Positions 1 to 11,700 of a stretch of 58,077 bases of DNA are shown one piece after another. The notes beneath the pieces are model-generated. The model saw nothing but the letters and a program-made list of their open reading frames with translations, searched no databases and was not told the origin of the DNA. The position numbers and the translations under genes were made by a program. The stretch comes from Zychaea mexicana (Eukaryota > Mucoromycota > Mucoromycetes > Mucorales > Lichtheimiaceae), in assembly GCF_025766255.1 (NCBI RefSeq), contig NW_026516857.1, positions 1 through 58,077 on the forward strand, read 5' to 3'. The first letter of the stretch is position 1, and each line of letters opens with the position of its first letter.

Positions 1-2
1 AT

Positions 3-266
3 GAGAAGACCGAGGTCCAAGACTGGTTTCCGGAGGAGAAGACTGAGGTGGAAGACGTGGCCCAAGTACAAGGCGTGGTCCAAGACCAAGTACCAAAAAG
101 AAGACCACGCCAGCGGGTCACGCAGGAAGAGATCGACCTGATCTTCCACTTCCACTTCCAGCAGGGAATGTCAGTTAGACAAATCTATCGTCAAACTGGC
201 ATTCCTATTGCAACTATTGGAAGATATGTTTCCAAAGAACGCAATAATAAATCTACAAAAAATTAA
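3..266 (+). CDS. Partial helix-turn-helix protein, open at left edge
   Basis: The frame is open from the left edge to a stop at 266, so the true start lies outside the window. The visible part has an acidic, glutamine-rich stretch with a short internal duplication (EKTEV twice), then a basic patch (KRRPRQR), then about 40 residues that read as a helix-turn-helix (QEEIDLIF ... MSVRQIYRQTG ... IATIGRYV). That is the layout of the DNA-binding end of Tc1/IS630-type transposases or small regulators. No catalytic domain follows. It resembles the HTH of the gene at 5157-5657 in spacing and pattern, so the two may belong to one family. Probably a transposon-derived fragment; function not established. 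Confidence 0.45.
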   Translation, partial: EKTEVQDWFPEEKTEVEDVAQVQGVVQDQVPKRRPRQRVTQEEIDLIFHFHFQQGMSVRQIYRQTGIPIATIGRYVSKERNNKSTKN

Positions 267-968
267 AAAAATAATTACTTGGTTGATTTGACTTGATGGA
301 TATATTGTAATGTGAGTGTGGGTGTGGGTGTGAGTGAGATGTGTGAGATTGAGCTAGTTTTATATTTTAAAAATATTTAAAGCAGCATACCTGCAACAAC
401 AAGAATTGGTTCTTTCGTTTATAGCTTCTGTCTATAGAGTGCTATTAAACAGATCTCGAGTATGGCAAATACTTCGACAAAGATTTATTTCGCTACTAGC
501 TGAAATAGATGAGAGGAGCTGCTGGATGTAGTTTAGCGACGACCAGTCAAGCTGCCAGTAGAGACCACACATAAAATCGTCAAAGCATATTTCGAATGGA
601 ACTCAAAGGTCCAGAAGTCCAAGGACGCCAATTGCTGCAATGAAGTCCGCTGGGCATTGCCTCTTATGCAGGATCGGCTTTTGTAGATGTGATGTGAAGT
701 AACTCTTGCATTGTAAAAAAACCTTTTACATACACATAACCATTAACTTTCGTTTGCGATATCTTTTGTTGCGGCTCTTCCCTTAGTTCTCAAAGCATCT
801 ATGTTGATATATATAAAGGCAATGTGCTAATCATCTAGTAGAAACTTGCCAGTCCTATTATACTGTCTCATACATCTTCCCACTTTTGTGATGTATTTAA
901 TGGAGAGGAACCTCCTTTAGTATCTAATGTCATTTTTTATAAATGATGCCGCCAGTGTTATAATTACA
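267..968. other. Non-coding stretch with GT-rich microsatellite
   Basis: No supported gene. At 311-348 there is an impure GTGTGG/GTGA microsatellite. The rest has scattered stops in all frames and nothing recognisable. Confidence 0.5.
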
Positions 969-1195
969 GCGCCAGTATGAATTTACTATTCTGCCATCAA
1001 CCTGAAATTACGGCCGCCTTTATGAATCTATTATTCTGCCATCAATCTGTAATTCGGCCGCCATTGTATTTTTTTCCTCCTGCCATTCACGAAAATCACA
1101 CCGCCAATCACAAACACCCCCCAACGCCAAAATGAAAAAAAAGGCCCGCCATGATGGGAAAAAAAGCCCCGCCAATCATTAGGAAAAATCCTGTA
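969..1195 (+). repeat. Dispersed direct repeat, copy A
   Basis: About 227 bp that recurs in the same orientation at 7699-7924 with few differences. Inside it a unit of about 45 bp (containing ATTCTGCCATCAACCTG) is present twice, followed by GCCGCCATTGTA, a run of GCC-containing motifs (CCGCCAATCA, CCCCGCCA), and the end AGGAAAAATCCTGTA. The flanks of the copies differ, so the repeat is bounded. No ORF. It could be a MITE or an end of a larger element; I see no terminal inverted repeat. Confidence 0.75.
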
Positions 1196-1369
1196 GTTTT
1201 CTTACGCATATGCCGTTAAACTATATTGCTGGTTTGTGACACCACCAAAAAGATCCAGTAATAGATGTTTGTAAGGTTATCTTATCCAGTATTTGTGATG
1301 ATTCACAAAAATAAAGAGACAGACTACTGTATGAAGAAAAAAAATTATTTTTTGACAAAAGAAATGCAT

Positions 1370-1681
1370 TTATTTGGTTTTCAAATGATGCTCTCGCAAA
1401 ACTGCTTGACCTTCCTCAGTATCGATAAATTGCATAACCCAGCGATGCATTGTAGCTGCTGGAACTTTGGTTCTACCGTAGTCGCGTCTTTCAAGGGCAC
1501 AATCTTTAATTGCTTTCTTGATTTCTTCATCATCCTTGTTCCATTTAGTATATGTTCGTTTTTTGACAGTTGTCAGTGTTGTGATTTCTTCTTGGAGCTG
1601 TTCCACCAGTTGCACTAGATCTTGAACTGCCTTAACACAGGGGAGCTCGTCGACTGGTTCGTAATCTTCTTCCAGCCGCAT
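1370..1681 (-). CDS. Small coiled-coil plus HTH protein
   Basis: A 103-residue ORF with an ATG start. The N-terminal third is acidic and heptad-like (residues about 16-42, rich in V, L and E: VQDLVQLVEQLQEEITTL), suggesting a short coiled coil. Residues about 45-90 (KRTYTKWNKDDEEIKKAI ... VPAATMHRWV) read as a psq/homeodomain-like helix-turn-helix ending in a basic recognition helix. No catalytic domain is attached. It lies just beyond copy A of the dispersed repeat. It may be the separated DNA-binding part of a transposon or a small regulator. No family assigned. Confidence 0.4.
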   Translation of the reverse strand: MRLEEDYEPVDELPCVKAVQDLVQLVEQLQEEITTLTTVKKRTYTKWNKDDEEIKKAIKDCALERRDYGRTKVPAATMHRWVMQFIDTEEGQAVLREHHLKTK

Positions 1682-1960
1682 TGCATCTAAGGTTCTTATA
1701 AATTCCTCTATTAAAGCATTAGAATAGTGGCCAAAGGATATAATCTTCGATTATATAAACATACCAATGTAAGGGTCTTCTCCCTCACTGACATTGACAG
1801 CTTCACGTATTTCTTTATGAGAAAGGACAATGCTTGCCATGCTGGAAAGGACTACGTAGTGAGAATTCAGACAGATAGAGTAAAAAGAAAGTTTATAATC
1901 AGAAATTTTCAGGTAAGATATGATCCTTGCAAACCTACAGTACTGTAGAAGAATAGGGTA

Positions 1961-2556
1961 GAGTATCCACATGAAGATCTAGCAAGAAGCATAATGAAAT
2001 GTTGCACGAAATGGGGCGGCATAAAGTACGGAAGGTGATTTCATTCCATTATCTGTATATGAAAATAAAATATAACGAAGTGTTGCACGAAATGGGACAA
2101 AAAAAATCACAGCAAAGTTTAATAACTTGTATCCATATGAAGATCTAGCAAGAAGTATAATGAAGCGTTGCACGAAATGGGACAAAAAAAAACCACAGCG
2201 AGGATCTAGTAAGAAGTATAAAGCGTTGCACGAAATGGAATGCAATCACCCTCCGCTATTACTTTATGCCGTCCCAGTTCGTGCAACACTCCATTATACT
2301 TCTTACTAGATCCTCACACATACACGTAATTATACTTTGCTGTCGTTTTTTTGTCCCACTTCGTGCAACGCTTCATTATACTTCTTGGTAGATCCTCACG
2401 CATACACGCTACTATGCTTTGCTGTTATATTTTATTTTCTTATTCAAACAATGGAATGGAACCACATAAGATGGAATGGAATCACCCTCCGCTATTACTT
2501 TATGCCGTCCCAGTTCGTGCAACACTGCATTATACTTCTTACTAGATCTTCACACA
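1961..2556. repeat. Cluster of head-to-head inverted repeats
   Basis: The core GTTGCACGAAATGGGAC (with variants) occurs on the plus strand near 2001, 2082, 2167 and 2225, and as its reverse complement near 2271, 2353 and 2508; a degenerate copy follows the inserted transposon near 4956. Each core is accompanied by AGATC(C/T)(A/T)AGNAAGAAG(T/C)ATAATG or its complement and by an AT-rich spacer containing CTTTGCTGT. The array is therefore a large imperfect palindrome with four arms in one sense and then four in the other. It carries no convincing ORF and looks like piled-up MITE ends. It is the target of the IS630-like element. Confidence 0.7.
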
Positions 2557-2558
2557 TA

Positions 2559-2583
2559 AGGTGCAAGTCAGCTAGAAAGGTCC
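2559..2583 (+). repeat. Left terminal inverted repeat of IS630-like element
   Basis: 25 bp, exact reverse complement of 4900-4924; preceded by TA. Confidence 0.93.
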
Positions 2584-2845
2584 TTATGAGCCCCGACTTT
2601 AAACCTTAATAAATTTTCATTAACACACGTGATCACCGCAAACGATAGTGGAAACGAAAGCTTTTGAGGAGAGGAACAAAATCCACTACCACTGATTTTT
2701 TTTGCTTAAAAACTGGCTGAGCAATTAACGTCTGAAGTTTCCTTATTTGGTCACTTTTAGCTGGGCAACTTAGCATTTTAGCACCTTACTTCCATACCAT
2801 CCCTCTATACATTACTTAAATTAGCTTTCATTGCACCAATTCAAC

Positions 2846-4855
2846 ATGGCCAGACCGAAAAAACGCTCCAGAATTGGCAAATCTAACTATGTTGAGGGCA
2901 AACGCGCCAAACAGATTCGAGTAACGCAAGCGGCAGAGCAGGAGTCGACACAGTATCTCGAAGAAGACGCGACTGTCAGCGATGTCGAGGATAGTGAAGA
3001 AGAAATCACGGACGACGACGAGAACGAAGAATACGACTTGGAGATCCCTGAGGTCGACCTTGTCAGCGTGGAAAAAAGCCTGAGCGACGCGTTAATGTGG
3101 GTTCCTGGCGCTGATAAGAAAGGACGCAACACCTATTACGCCAAAGACTCAAAGCGCACAGTTAAAAAGGCTGATGAAAAGAGAGAGAGAATGCAGCGAG
3201 GCTGCCTACGCGTGTATGAGATGTTTTGGCAAAAGAGGGTCGAGATGAAGATCAAGAAAGAAGAGGAAAAGCGGGCCGATGACGACAAAGTCGAATCAGC
3301 AATCGCAGCGCTTAGGCCTTATGCAGACCTATATCGAAAAACGCCTGATGTTGATCGTTTGCAGAGAGCGCGTTTCGCCACGTTGTATCACTACTTTACG
3401 ATGATATCACAAAAAGAGGAGAAGACAGGCGCATCTGAGAAGCTGAGCACGCTGCATTGGAATCGTGGTCAACGGTTTGCGAAAAGGATCCGAGGTTGGG
3501 CGAACGAGTATCTGAGAACCGGGAGATTGACACCTTTTGTCAAAGGAGCCCACATCAAGACCGCGTCTATGCTTGCTGACGAGCATATCAAGGACAAATG
3601 CGTTGCTTTTTTCAGGTCAATGAAGCCCGAAAAAAGAACAGTTATTGCATTGCGAGAGTTCATTTTGCATGACCTCGTACTAGATGAGGCCAACCCTGAA
3701 CAGCGCATTGGGATTGCCGTATCTGAATCCACCGTACGACGATACCTTAAGAAATGGGGGTTTAAAATCGAAGACAAAGCCCAAGCGCCATACATCGACG
3801 GTCATGAAAGAGAAGACGTCGTAATTTATCGCAAGGAATGGGCAACGAGAATGCTTGAGCACAGAGAGCTCATGACGAGGTATGATGAGGATGATGAAGC
3901 AGAACGAGCGGTTACCAGGGTTTGGGAGCATGAGAAAGTACTGGTCACACACGACGAGACCTACTTCTACGCCAACGACTGCAAGCGAGGCGTGTATTTG
4001 GCTTCCAACGAGAGCCTGATCAGAAAGAAAGGTCAGGGCCGTGCAATCATGCTCAGTGCTTTTGCTTGTTCCTGCCATGGTCTTTTTTCATGCAAGACGA
4101 TCATTCCTGGCGCTCAAAACGACGGCTATTGGAAAAAGACCGACATGGCCAACCAGCTTGAATCAGCAATAGAAGAGTTTCAAAGATTGCATCCTAACTG
4201 CGTTGGCGTTTTCTGCTTTGACCAGAGCTCCAACCATTCTGCAATGCCCGATGATGCGCTTAATGCGTACAGAATGAATATGAGCCCGGGCGGAAAACAG
4301 ATTGTATCAAGAAACGGCGGTTACTATGGCAACAACGGAGAATGGATTGTGCAGCCGATGGTGGATGCTAATGGTGTGCCTCGGGGACTTCAAGCCATAC
4401 TCAAGGAGAGGAACCTTTGGCCCGCACAGGGATTAATCCGTCATTGCAAGCAAGAGAAAACTGTCAATTGCTGCGCAGTACATATCGTAGCCTTCCAACC
4501 AGATTTCCAGCAGCAGAAGTCGCTCTTGCAGGAAATTCGTGAGAAGCATCACATGATATTCGAGTTATATCCCAAATTCCATTGCGAGTGTAACTGGATC
4601 GAAAGAGTGTGGGCTGAGATGAAAAGCATCACTCGGCGCGAATGTGACTATTCTTTCTCATCATTGCAACAACGCGTAAAGGACCTTCCAAAACGCATTA
4701 GCATCAAGCACATGATCCATTATGAGAATCGTGCCTGGAGGTTTATCGAGATGTACAGCAGAGGTCTCGACATGCGTCATGCTGAATGGGCAGTGAAAAA
4801 GTACAAGAGCCATCGTCGCCTCCCCCAAACTTTAGATTTCTCCGATTTCCAATAA
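2846..4855 (+). CDS. IS630/Tc1-superfamily DDE transposase
   Basis: Single-exon 669-residue protein; the first ATG is at 2846 (MARPKKRSR), with a basic N-terminus, then an acidic segment (residues about 35-65), a charged helical region and an HTH-like part before the catalytic core. DDE residues are visible: D370 in VTHDET, D459 in VFCFDQSSNHS and E586 in CNWIERVWAEMK, matching the HDE / DNxxxH / NxIExxW pattern of IS630-Tc1-mariner nucleases. The D-to-E spacing is long because an insertion of about 90 residues separates them, a pattern I know from large fungal DDE proteins. The gene sits between the TIRs; AATAAA overlaps the stop codon. No break seen; likely active or recently active. Confidence 0.85.
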   Translation: MARPKKRSRIGKSNYVEGKRAKQIRVTQAAEQESTQYLEEDATVSDVEDSEEEITDDDENEEYDLEIPEVDLVSVEKSLSDALMWVPGADKKGRNTYYAKDSKRTVKKADEKRERMQRGCLRVYEMFWQKRVEMKIKKEEEKRADDDKVESAIAALRPYADLYRKTPDVDRLQRARFATLYHYFTMISQKEEKTGASEKLSTLHWNRGQRFAKRIRGWANEYLRTGRLTPFVKGAHIKTASMLADEHIKDKCVAFFRSMKPEKRTVIALREFILHDLVLDEANPEQRIGIAVSESTVRRYLKKWGFKIEDKAQAPYIDGHEREDVVIYRKEWATRMLEHRELMTRYDEDDEAERAVTRVWEHEKVLVTHDETYFYANDCKRGVYLASNESLIRKKGQGRAIMLSAFACSCHGLFSCKTIIPGAQNDGYWKKTDMANQLESAIEEFQRLHPNCVGVFCFDQSSNHSAMPDDALNAYRMNMSPGGKQIVSRNGGYYGNNGEWIVQPMVDANGVPRGLQAILKERNLWPAQGLIRHCKQEKTVNCCAVHIVAFQPDFQQQKSLLQEIREKHHMIFELYPKFHCECNWIERVWAEMKSITRRECDYSFSSLQQRVKDLPKRISIKHMIHYENRAWRFIEMYSRGLDMRHAEWAVKKYKSHRRLPQTLDFSDFQ

Positions 4856-4899
4856 AGGCAATTCCAAACTTTATTTTAAGATTTTTTTTTGCATCTGAG

Positions 4900-4924
4900 G
4901 GACCTTTCTAGCTGACTTGCACCT
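4900..4924 (-). repeat. Right terminal inverted repeat of IS630-like element
   Basis: 25 bp, exact reverse complement of 2559-2583; followed by TA, then by the continuation of the interrupted repeat (4927-4985). Confidence 0.93.
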
Positions 4925-5156
4925 TACACGTAATTATGCTTTGCTGTGATTTTTTTGTCCCATCTGGTGTAGCATTCATATATACTCTATGTTGAAACTT
5001 CAAGTCTATGCGTTATAATGGAATGTTGTCATCTGTTGTAGATACCATTGTGGATTGCTTAATTATATATATCTGTAGGTACGGAACAAAAAAGTATATA
5101 AACCGATGATTCAAATCCATTGCTTGTAATAACTCATTCTAAATTTACTATTAATC

Positions 5157-5657
5157 ATGTCCGATATCATTTCTACAAACGACTCCTCCCTCGACCTCAT
5201 GCAGTTTGAATTAGACGTGGACATGCAAGGCAGTCTCGATGTATACAATACTCAGGAATTGAGCAAGGCTCTTCCTTTTGGTGACTTTGAAGAAGACACT
5301 ACAACATCACCATCATCATCATCATCATCAGCATCGCGGTCTCCATCCTCCTCCGCCTCCTCTGCCTCCTCTGCCCCATCATCGCCATCACCACCACGAA
5401 GACGGCAACGAGCACCCCGCCGCGGGTACAACCAAGACGAGGTCGTAGTGGTGCTGCGCGCCTATTTTTGGGATGGGCTTACAATCGAGCAAGCCGGCGC
5501 CAAGGTGAAGATGCCGAAGGGAACGGCATCAAGACTCATCCGCATCTACCGCCCCCACATGCCACCACCACCCAAACGGCCCCGTGCTCCCAAGAGTAAC
5601 CACTTCTTGACGAAGGTTAATGATGGTATTCTGGAGGCAGCTTTACAACATCCGTAG
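5157..5657 (+). CDS. Small HTH protein with serine/proline-rich linker
   Basis: A 166-residue ORF with its own signals: a TATA box (AGTATATAAACC, about 5093-5104) roughly 55 bp before the ATG and AATAAA at about 5670. Residues 1-45 are acidic; about 45-80 are a serine/alanine/proline run partly encoded by a TCA trinucleotide repeat; then a basic patch (RRRQRAPRRG) and an HTH-like segment (NQDEVVVVLRAYF ... EQAGAKVKMPKGTASRLIRIY). It resembles the fragment at the left edge. No nuclease domain. It could be a small regulator or a DNA-binding accessory protein of a transposon. The frame is intact. Confidence 0.5.
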   Translation: MSDIISTNDSSLDLMQFELDVDMQGSLDVYNTQELSKALPFGDFEEDTTTSPSSSSSSASRSPSSSASSASSAPSSPSPPRRRQRAPRRGYNQDEVVVVLRAYFWDGLTIEQAGAKVKMPKGTASRLIRIYRPHMPPPPKRPRAPKSNHFLTKVNDGILEAALQHP

Positions 5658-5970
5658 TTTTTTTTTATTAATAAATATTTTTTTCTCTGCTGGTTGTCTC
5701 TAAACAAATACTTGCTTTATGTAACAATGGTGGGATACTTTTTATAATTAGCTACAAACTGTATCTTGCTTAGTGGGTTTAACATGGGTGACATTATTGC
5801 GAGTTGATCTAATGGATTTAAAAAAACTACTGTTTTTTGTCCCATTTGGTGTTACCTTACAAGTTCTGTTCAATAACAAATTCACAGAATTGAAAAGTAT
5901 GAATCATTTTATTTATTGTACTTGTCCATACAGTATTATTATCACTCGATTTTTTACATCAACTATCACC

Positions 5971-7530
5971 ATGTTATCCATCAAAAATTTAACGCTACCA
6001 TACAATACTGACGTTGATATGCATGAAGAGGAGATGGAAGTAGACGACGTGTACCAAATCGTATCCGATGAATTTAGTGGCCATACTGGTGGTGTACACT
6101 CCCTTGTATCGATGACCAAGATAAAAACTACATCGCAGGTACTTACAAAATATATTGGTCAATAATTCTGTAGAACATGATATGTATTCTATATATTTTA
6201 TTAATTAATGGTTGGTAATTCACAGGAAATTTCTACATCCAAGGTAATCGATCCTCCAACGTCCACTTCGCCTGGTACTGAAGCCGCAGAAAACCAAACG
6301 GAATCAGTGAAAAAGGGAAGGGGAAGACCTCGCAAAAACCCTCCAAAAGAGCCTGTCATCCCAAAAAGTATGCTACTTACTATTACTAAACCTTACTTAA
6401 TAACATTAAACCTCTAGTTGCTTCTGATATCTAATCCAAAACTCTTAATTCCTATAGGAGCTCATCGAGTGTATCGAGATCCAGAAATTATCCAATTGAT
6501 CGATAGAATCCAAAATGTCACTTTAAACGCTGCAGAGGCTGGGCGCGACTTGTTGATCCCTGAACGAACCGCACAGCGATACTGGAAACGATTTGTCGAC
6601 GGTGAGCCATATCTCCCAAGTACAATGGGTAAATCTCCCGGTCCTCCACCAACCTTGACACCCGAACACACAGCATTTCTCCAGGCGTATTACGATACCA
6701 AGTCAGATGCGACCCTCAAAGAAGCACAGCAATCGCTTGTTGATCGATTCGGCATCAGCATCACTCAAAGTGGCCTCCAGAAGCACCTTGTTAGCAAATG
6801 CGGGCTTACTATGAAGAAGTTGGAACGGATCTCTGAGTACCGCAACTCCGATGAAACGATCGCTTCCCGGATCAACTGGGCACACGCATTTGAAGCCAGT
6901 GGCATTAATTACCACAAATGCGTCTTTATTGATGAGGCTGGCTTCAACATGCACATCAAGCGTAACTTTGGTCGATCGAGACGAGGTGAGCCCGCCAAGG
7001 CCTTGGTTTCTAAGTCGCGTGGGGTCAATATTACGATCTTGGGTGCCATCACTGGTGAAGGTGTAATCAACTTGAGTCTCCGGAGACCTCAAGCGGTTGT
7101 CGCTTCATAGAAACGCAAGACGCGTGACGGTGAAGAAAAGGTGATGGGCAAAATCGGCACTCGGGCGGAGCATTTTATCGAATTTTTGGAAGTGATGATG
7201 AAGGTGCTCACCGAAAATGGTATGGGTGGAAGGACCTTGGTATTGGATAATGCCGCTATCCACAAGACTGATGAAGTTCGGGATGCCATTGCCAAGCAAG
7301 GATTCGAGATCCTCTTTCTCCCGCCCTACAGCCCATTCCTCAATCCAATTGAGGAATTTTGGTCAAAGCTCAAGGCAGGTGTCAAACGCCATTTACTGAC
7401 CACAGACGACACCTTGCTGCCGCGCATCATCAACTCCGCCCATGAAGTCACCGCCCAAGATTGCCAAGGATGGATTCGCCACTCCCTTACGTTTGTGCCT
7501 AGGTGTATAGAAGGAGAGAAGATGCTGTAG
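5971..7530 (+). pseudogene. Tc1/IS630-like transposase with one internal stop
   Basis: Three exons fit: 5971-6138, 6226-6367, 6458-7530, with GT..AG introns of 87 and 90 nt that keep frame. The product starts with an acidic segment, then an AT-hook (KGRGRPRKNPP), then paired HTH-like domains (RTAQRYWKRF; ITQSGLQKHL), then a DDE core: D in FIDEAGFN, D in VLDNAAIH, E in NPIEEFW. The only break found is an in-frame TAG at 7108-7110, between the first and second catalytic Asp. The start could also be the ATG nearer MHEEEME. AT-rich 3' flank. I could not find terminal inverted repeats, so the element ends are undefined. It is a different family from the element at 2559. Confidence 0.8.
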
Positions 7531-7698
7531 TTTTTTTTCATATTTTATATGTTTTTTTACTGCCCTTCTATATTTTTTCCTTTTACTTTTTTTTTCATAT
7601 ATATATATATGTTTTTTTTAATAAAATATAGAGTTGTCGAAAATCATTAACTGTCATGCTGAGAAAAAGAAGGCAAAACGATAACCATAATTACCCAA

Positions 7699-7924
7699 CC
7701 GCCATTATGGATTTACTATTCTGCCATCAACCTGAAATTACGGCCGCCATTATGAATTTATTATTCTGCCATCAACCTGTAACTCGGCCGCCATTGTATT
7801 TTTTTCCTCCTGCCATTCACGAAAATCACACCGCCAATCACAAACACCCCCAACGACAAAGTGAAAAAAAAGCCCCGCCATGATGGGAAAAAAAGCCCCG
7901 CCAATCATTAGGAAAAATCCTGTA
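7699..7924 (+). repeat. Dispersed direct repeat, copy B
   Basis: Same orientation and structure as 969-1195, including the duplicated 45-bp unit and the AGGAAAAATCCTGTA end. About 6.7 kb separates the copies. Confidence 0.75.
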
Positions 7925-7996
7925 TAACGGAATTAATGCAGCGCAAAACGACGAGTACCTGAGCCACAACCTTTCTCTTCCGCTTTTTCTATCAGT

Positions 7997-8426
7997 ATGC
8001 CATTCATCCGTGCAAAGTTAAGAGAATCAAAGGTCAAAAAATCGCAACGACCAAGCTACGATGCTACAAAATGTAAACACTATGTGTTGCGAGTTCTCGG
8101 GGAGCTAGTAAAGACGAACATATACGAGCATCTTAAGAAGCATCAGCAACAACCACACGAAGATGTCAGAAACGCACTAATTGACAGCGCACCAAAACGT
8201 TTCAACAACATATACAATAAGACTGCAGAACTGTGGCAGAAAGAAACCAACGACACGATCAATTCAAATACGATCAGTGACACCATAAGAAACAGCAGAA
8301 ATTGGAAAAACCACGAACAGTACTTGCTCGTATTGAAGAGGGTTTACACAGATTCGTATCTTAACGAGACGAAGGAATGTATACAAAGTGACACTCACAA
8401 AAAGACTGGCAAAAATAAAATAAAAA
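7997..8426 (+). pseudogene. 5' part of unknown gene cut by the MULE
   Basis: An ATG-started frame encoding about 143 residues, basic and helical (MPFIRAKLRESKVKK ... KRFNNIYNKTAELWQKE ... LLVLKRVYTDSYLNETKE). At 8427 it runs straight into the left TIR of the MULE, after which the frame carries only TIR sequence. No continuation is visible beyond the right TIR at 12331, where the foldback element begins. I do not recognise the family. Either the gene lost its 3' end when the MULE landed or the downstream part has been rearranged away. Confidence 0.4.
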
Positions 8427-8538
8427 GGCTTTTGATACGGACACCCCCCTCTAATCCTTACGGACACCCCCTTCTATTTTTAATCCTCATCAGGTTACAC
8501 ACATCCTATAAATATATACTTGTGGGGTGTCCGCAAGG
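8427..8538 (+). repeat. MULE left TIR
   Basis: About 112 bp. It contains its own inverted motif: CCTTACGGACACCCCC near the outside and GGGGTGTCCGCAAGG at the inner edge, so each TIR can fold on itself. Confidence 0.88.
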
Positions 8539-8758
8539 TTATGAGTATACTTAAGTGGTGTGTTCTGTTATTTGCTATACCATATAACGGGAGAGCCATA
8601 AATCAAAGTGATGTAAAATATAATGTTCCTTTAAGGTATTGAGTAAATCTTATCAACATCGCTGTTTAACACATGCCAGAATATTTCAAATAACAATGAA
8701 ATGTAGAGAGTGGTGTTCGAGAAGAGAGGGAATTACTGCACAGGAAGTAGTAGAATGA

Positions 8759-11700
8759 TTAATCTAGTGTAAAGGGTCCAGCACGCACTGTCTTTTCGTC
8801 GTCACGCTTTTTTATCTGCAGATAACGCCACTTTGTTTTACGCAGGTTATCAATATTACCCATTGATCGGTATGCCTTTATACACATCGAGTTGATAATC
8901 GGCCAGTCCATCTTGATAATGCGTCCTTTTGTATCGATGGTAACCCAACGATTGTTATTGAGATGCTGAATAATGATGGGGAGAGGATTCTTGTTGTCGG
9001 ACGATGGACCTTGCATTGGCAAAATTAGAGATGGCTCATAAGCGTATTCGTCAGAGTCTGGCTTTTTCTTATCATTGTCTGGATAAATTGCAAGAGGTCG
9101 TTGATAAGTGTCTGCAGCGATGTGTGCAAAGTCAGGCGCAAGGAACCAATAATCCGATGGGCACGATTCCGGGGGTCGTGGAGCATCAAGTGCGTAAGAT
9201 AGTGATGTTTCAATGCGCTGTAAGTTTTCACGCATGAATACATAGTGCTGCTGATATATATCCTTGTTTATCTTGAAGCACTCCAGCATTTGTAACTTGA
9301 CCAACATACAAGCCTCTTGATTGCCGTGTACATGATGTGCGATTGTGCGGAAGCCACAGAAGCCATCGGACATAATTTCGACAGTTGTTTCAATGAACTT
9401 GCGAGGGATGGTTGGATGAACGAAGAACTTCAGCTTGGGTACAAAATCTTTTTTGAATCTACAATAAATAGTTTAACAACTTAGTTTGGTTACAAAAATC
9501 ATAATAGCTGCAAGTATTTGTTAGCTAGAATTCCATCAGAAGAGCACGTACCTTTTGTTCGTGCTTTCAAGGAAGTTCATCTCCGGATCCTTTCTTTTCC
9601 CTTGTTGAGGAAAAATGTAGATGTTATCATCCTCAGTGTTGCTGCCTTCGGAGAGTTCCTCTGACTCGTTGGCATTTCTATTTTGAAAGCGTTGCTGGCT
9701 ATCCTTTTCATCGAGTTCGAACTTTGACGGTAATCGTGCATTTCTTGTGTTAGCAGGGCGTTCTTTCGTCTTCACATTGCTTGGTAATTCGATGTCGCTA
9801 ATGTCGATACTCATTGTATATTCGTCGATAGTCCCATCGATACTACTAAGTAAATCGGATTTTTGCTGATCCGACCGCATATTGTAGAGTACATCATGCA
9901 GCTTCTGTAGTACCATGTTCTGTTGCTCTAGTACAATTGCTTCAGGAGTATACACTTTCTGGAAGCTATCTGTGGATTAATAACTTTCATATCAGTATAT
10001 AAAGTATATTACAGGCGCATAGTATAATCACAGTATTACTATAGCAGAAAATTATACCTCTGTCATATTCCAAACGCCATCGATGAGGGATATCCGACAA
10101 GCTTATAATGAACTCTTTTCGTGTGATATTATGTTGACACGGCAGTCCATAGTTTAGCGTGGTACCACACCAGCAGTCGCTTGAGTCAATTTCATATTTA
10201 TCGCAGTTATCCCAAGCTCGTTTGAGCTCCCTTCGGAGTCGATTCAAAGCAAAAAACGAAATAGTGCCAAAGAGCTCTTGCATCGCAGCCGATTCACGCT
10301 TTCCATATAGTGGCATTTTATGTCTCTCTTGCAAAAACTGGGTCTCTTCATCATCCAACTACTACAAAATTTTGATTAGCATATCCGTTAACACATTCTC
10401 TTTTTAATCCGAAAACAAAGGGTGTAGTTCATACCGATTTACGCATGACACGATCAATTGCTTTGACCGTTTTAAACAAGCTTCCGGTGGTTTGCATTGT
10501 ATCTTTGATGCGCCAGTGTGTTCCTTCAACACGCGATGATGCCCTCATTCCCATGTTTAAGTCTTCCGGCATAACAAGCACCCCATTTCTCCTTATATTC
10601 AAGGCAGCTATATAATATAATATAGCTGGTTAGCACAACTCGGCAAAAGCTCCAGTCAAATATTGGATAAAGGTAGTCAACATACCCGTTGAGATAGTCC
10701 ATCATTTTCTCTTTCTTTTTGTTTGCCAGCAAACGTATTGCAGACGTTGCATCATCTTCAGTATCTCTTTCGTTCTCGCTATTGCTGCTGTCGTCATGAT
10801 GCTTTGCTTTGGACTTTGTTTTCTTGTGCTTTTTGTTGGATCGCTTATGGTTTTCGTTGGCATACGCATGAGCACCTTTTTCTATCAGACACTTATAAGC
10901 GTCAATGGCAGCCTGGAAAGTCGCTTCGTCTTTTTTGCCAACATAAACCATTTGCTTAATGATAGCTTTGGCTTCGCCTATCTCTTCGCTGTTCGGTGGA
11001 AAGCAAGTACTGAAGATGCTACGTAAAAGCTGCTCCATATGCCACCCGCAAAGTATATGCTCTGCATCTTTGAAAGTTGACTCGATGGCGTTAATTAAAG
11101 CTCTTTCGTTGTCCGTAATGAAGATGCGTACGTTTCCTTCTGGCCATACGACTTGTCGCATAGACCGAAGGAGCCAGGTGTACCACTCTTCTTTCTCGTT
11201 CACCAAGAAAGCAGAGGCAATAAGCACGTTCTTGGGCTTTGATGCACCGAGATGACTGACACCAACAACATTGACAAGAGGCATATTGATACTGCTCGTT
11301 TGTACGTCGCATCGATAGCAATGATCTCGTTGAATCGTCGTGCTTTTGCTATACTCGTTTCATGGGTAAAAAAGAGGGCGTCGAGACTTTTACCTGTGCC
11401 GTCCAGCTTATATCTAGTGATATAGTTGTTACCAATGAGGAACTCGAATATCCTACTGAAGCCGCCATGATTATCCTCACGGAATATTTGCGCACGAAAA
11501 TTGTATAGATCCCTCATGGTCATAATTGCGCCGTCTTCGTGGTTCTGGACTTCTCGATGTATCATGAGGGGCCTGACGGAATTATCTGTCAATGATAATA
11601 TTTGCTGCTCGGCGTGGAGAGTTGGCGTGCGGTGTTGGTGGTAATACTGAGGAAGCTTGTCGAGGGAGTGGTTGTGCTCATTGTCGTTGCTGATCTTCGT

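Larger units (their letters stand above)
2559..4924 (+). mobile_element. IS630/Tc1-mariner-like DNA transposon, intact, TA target
   Basis: A 2366-bp element bounded by perfect 25-bp terminal inverted repeats (2559-2583 and 4900-4924; outer end AGGTGCAAGTCAGC) and flanked on both sides by TA (2557-2558, 4925-4926), the classic Tc1/mariner/IS630 target duplication. The flanks prove insertion: joining CACACA-TA with CACGTAATTATGCTTTGC gives the sequence found uninterrupted in the neighbouring repeat unit at about 2313-2340. One long intact gene fills the element. Perfect TIRs, an intact ORF and an undamaged target duplication point to a recent insertion. Confidence 0.9.
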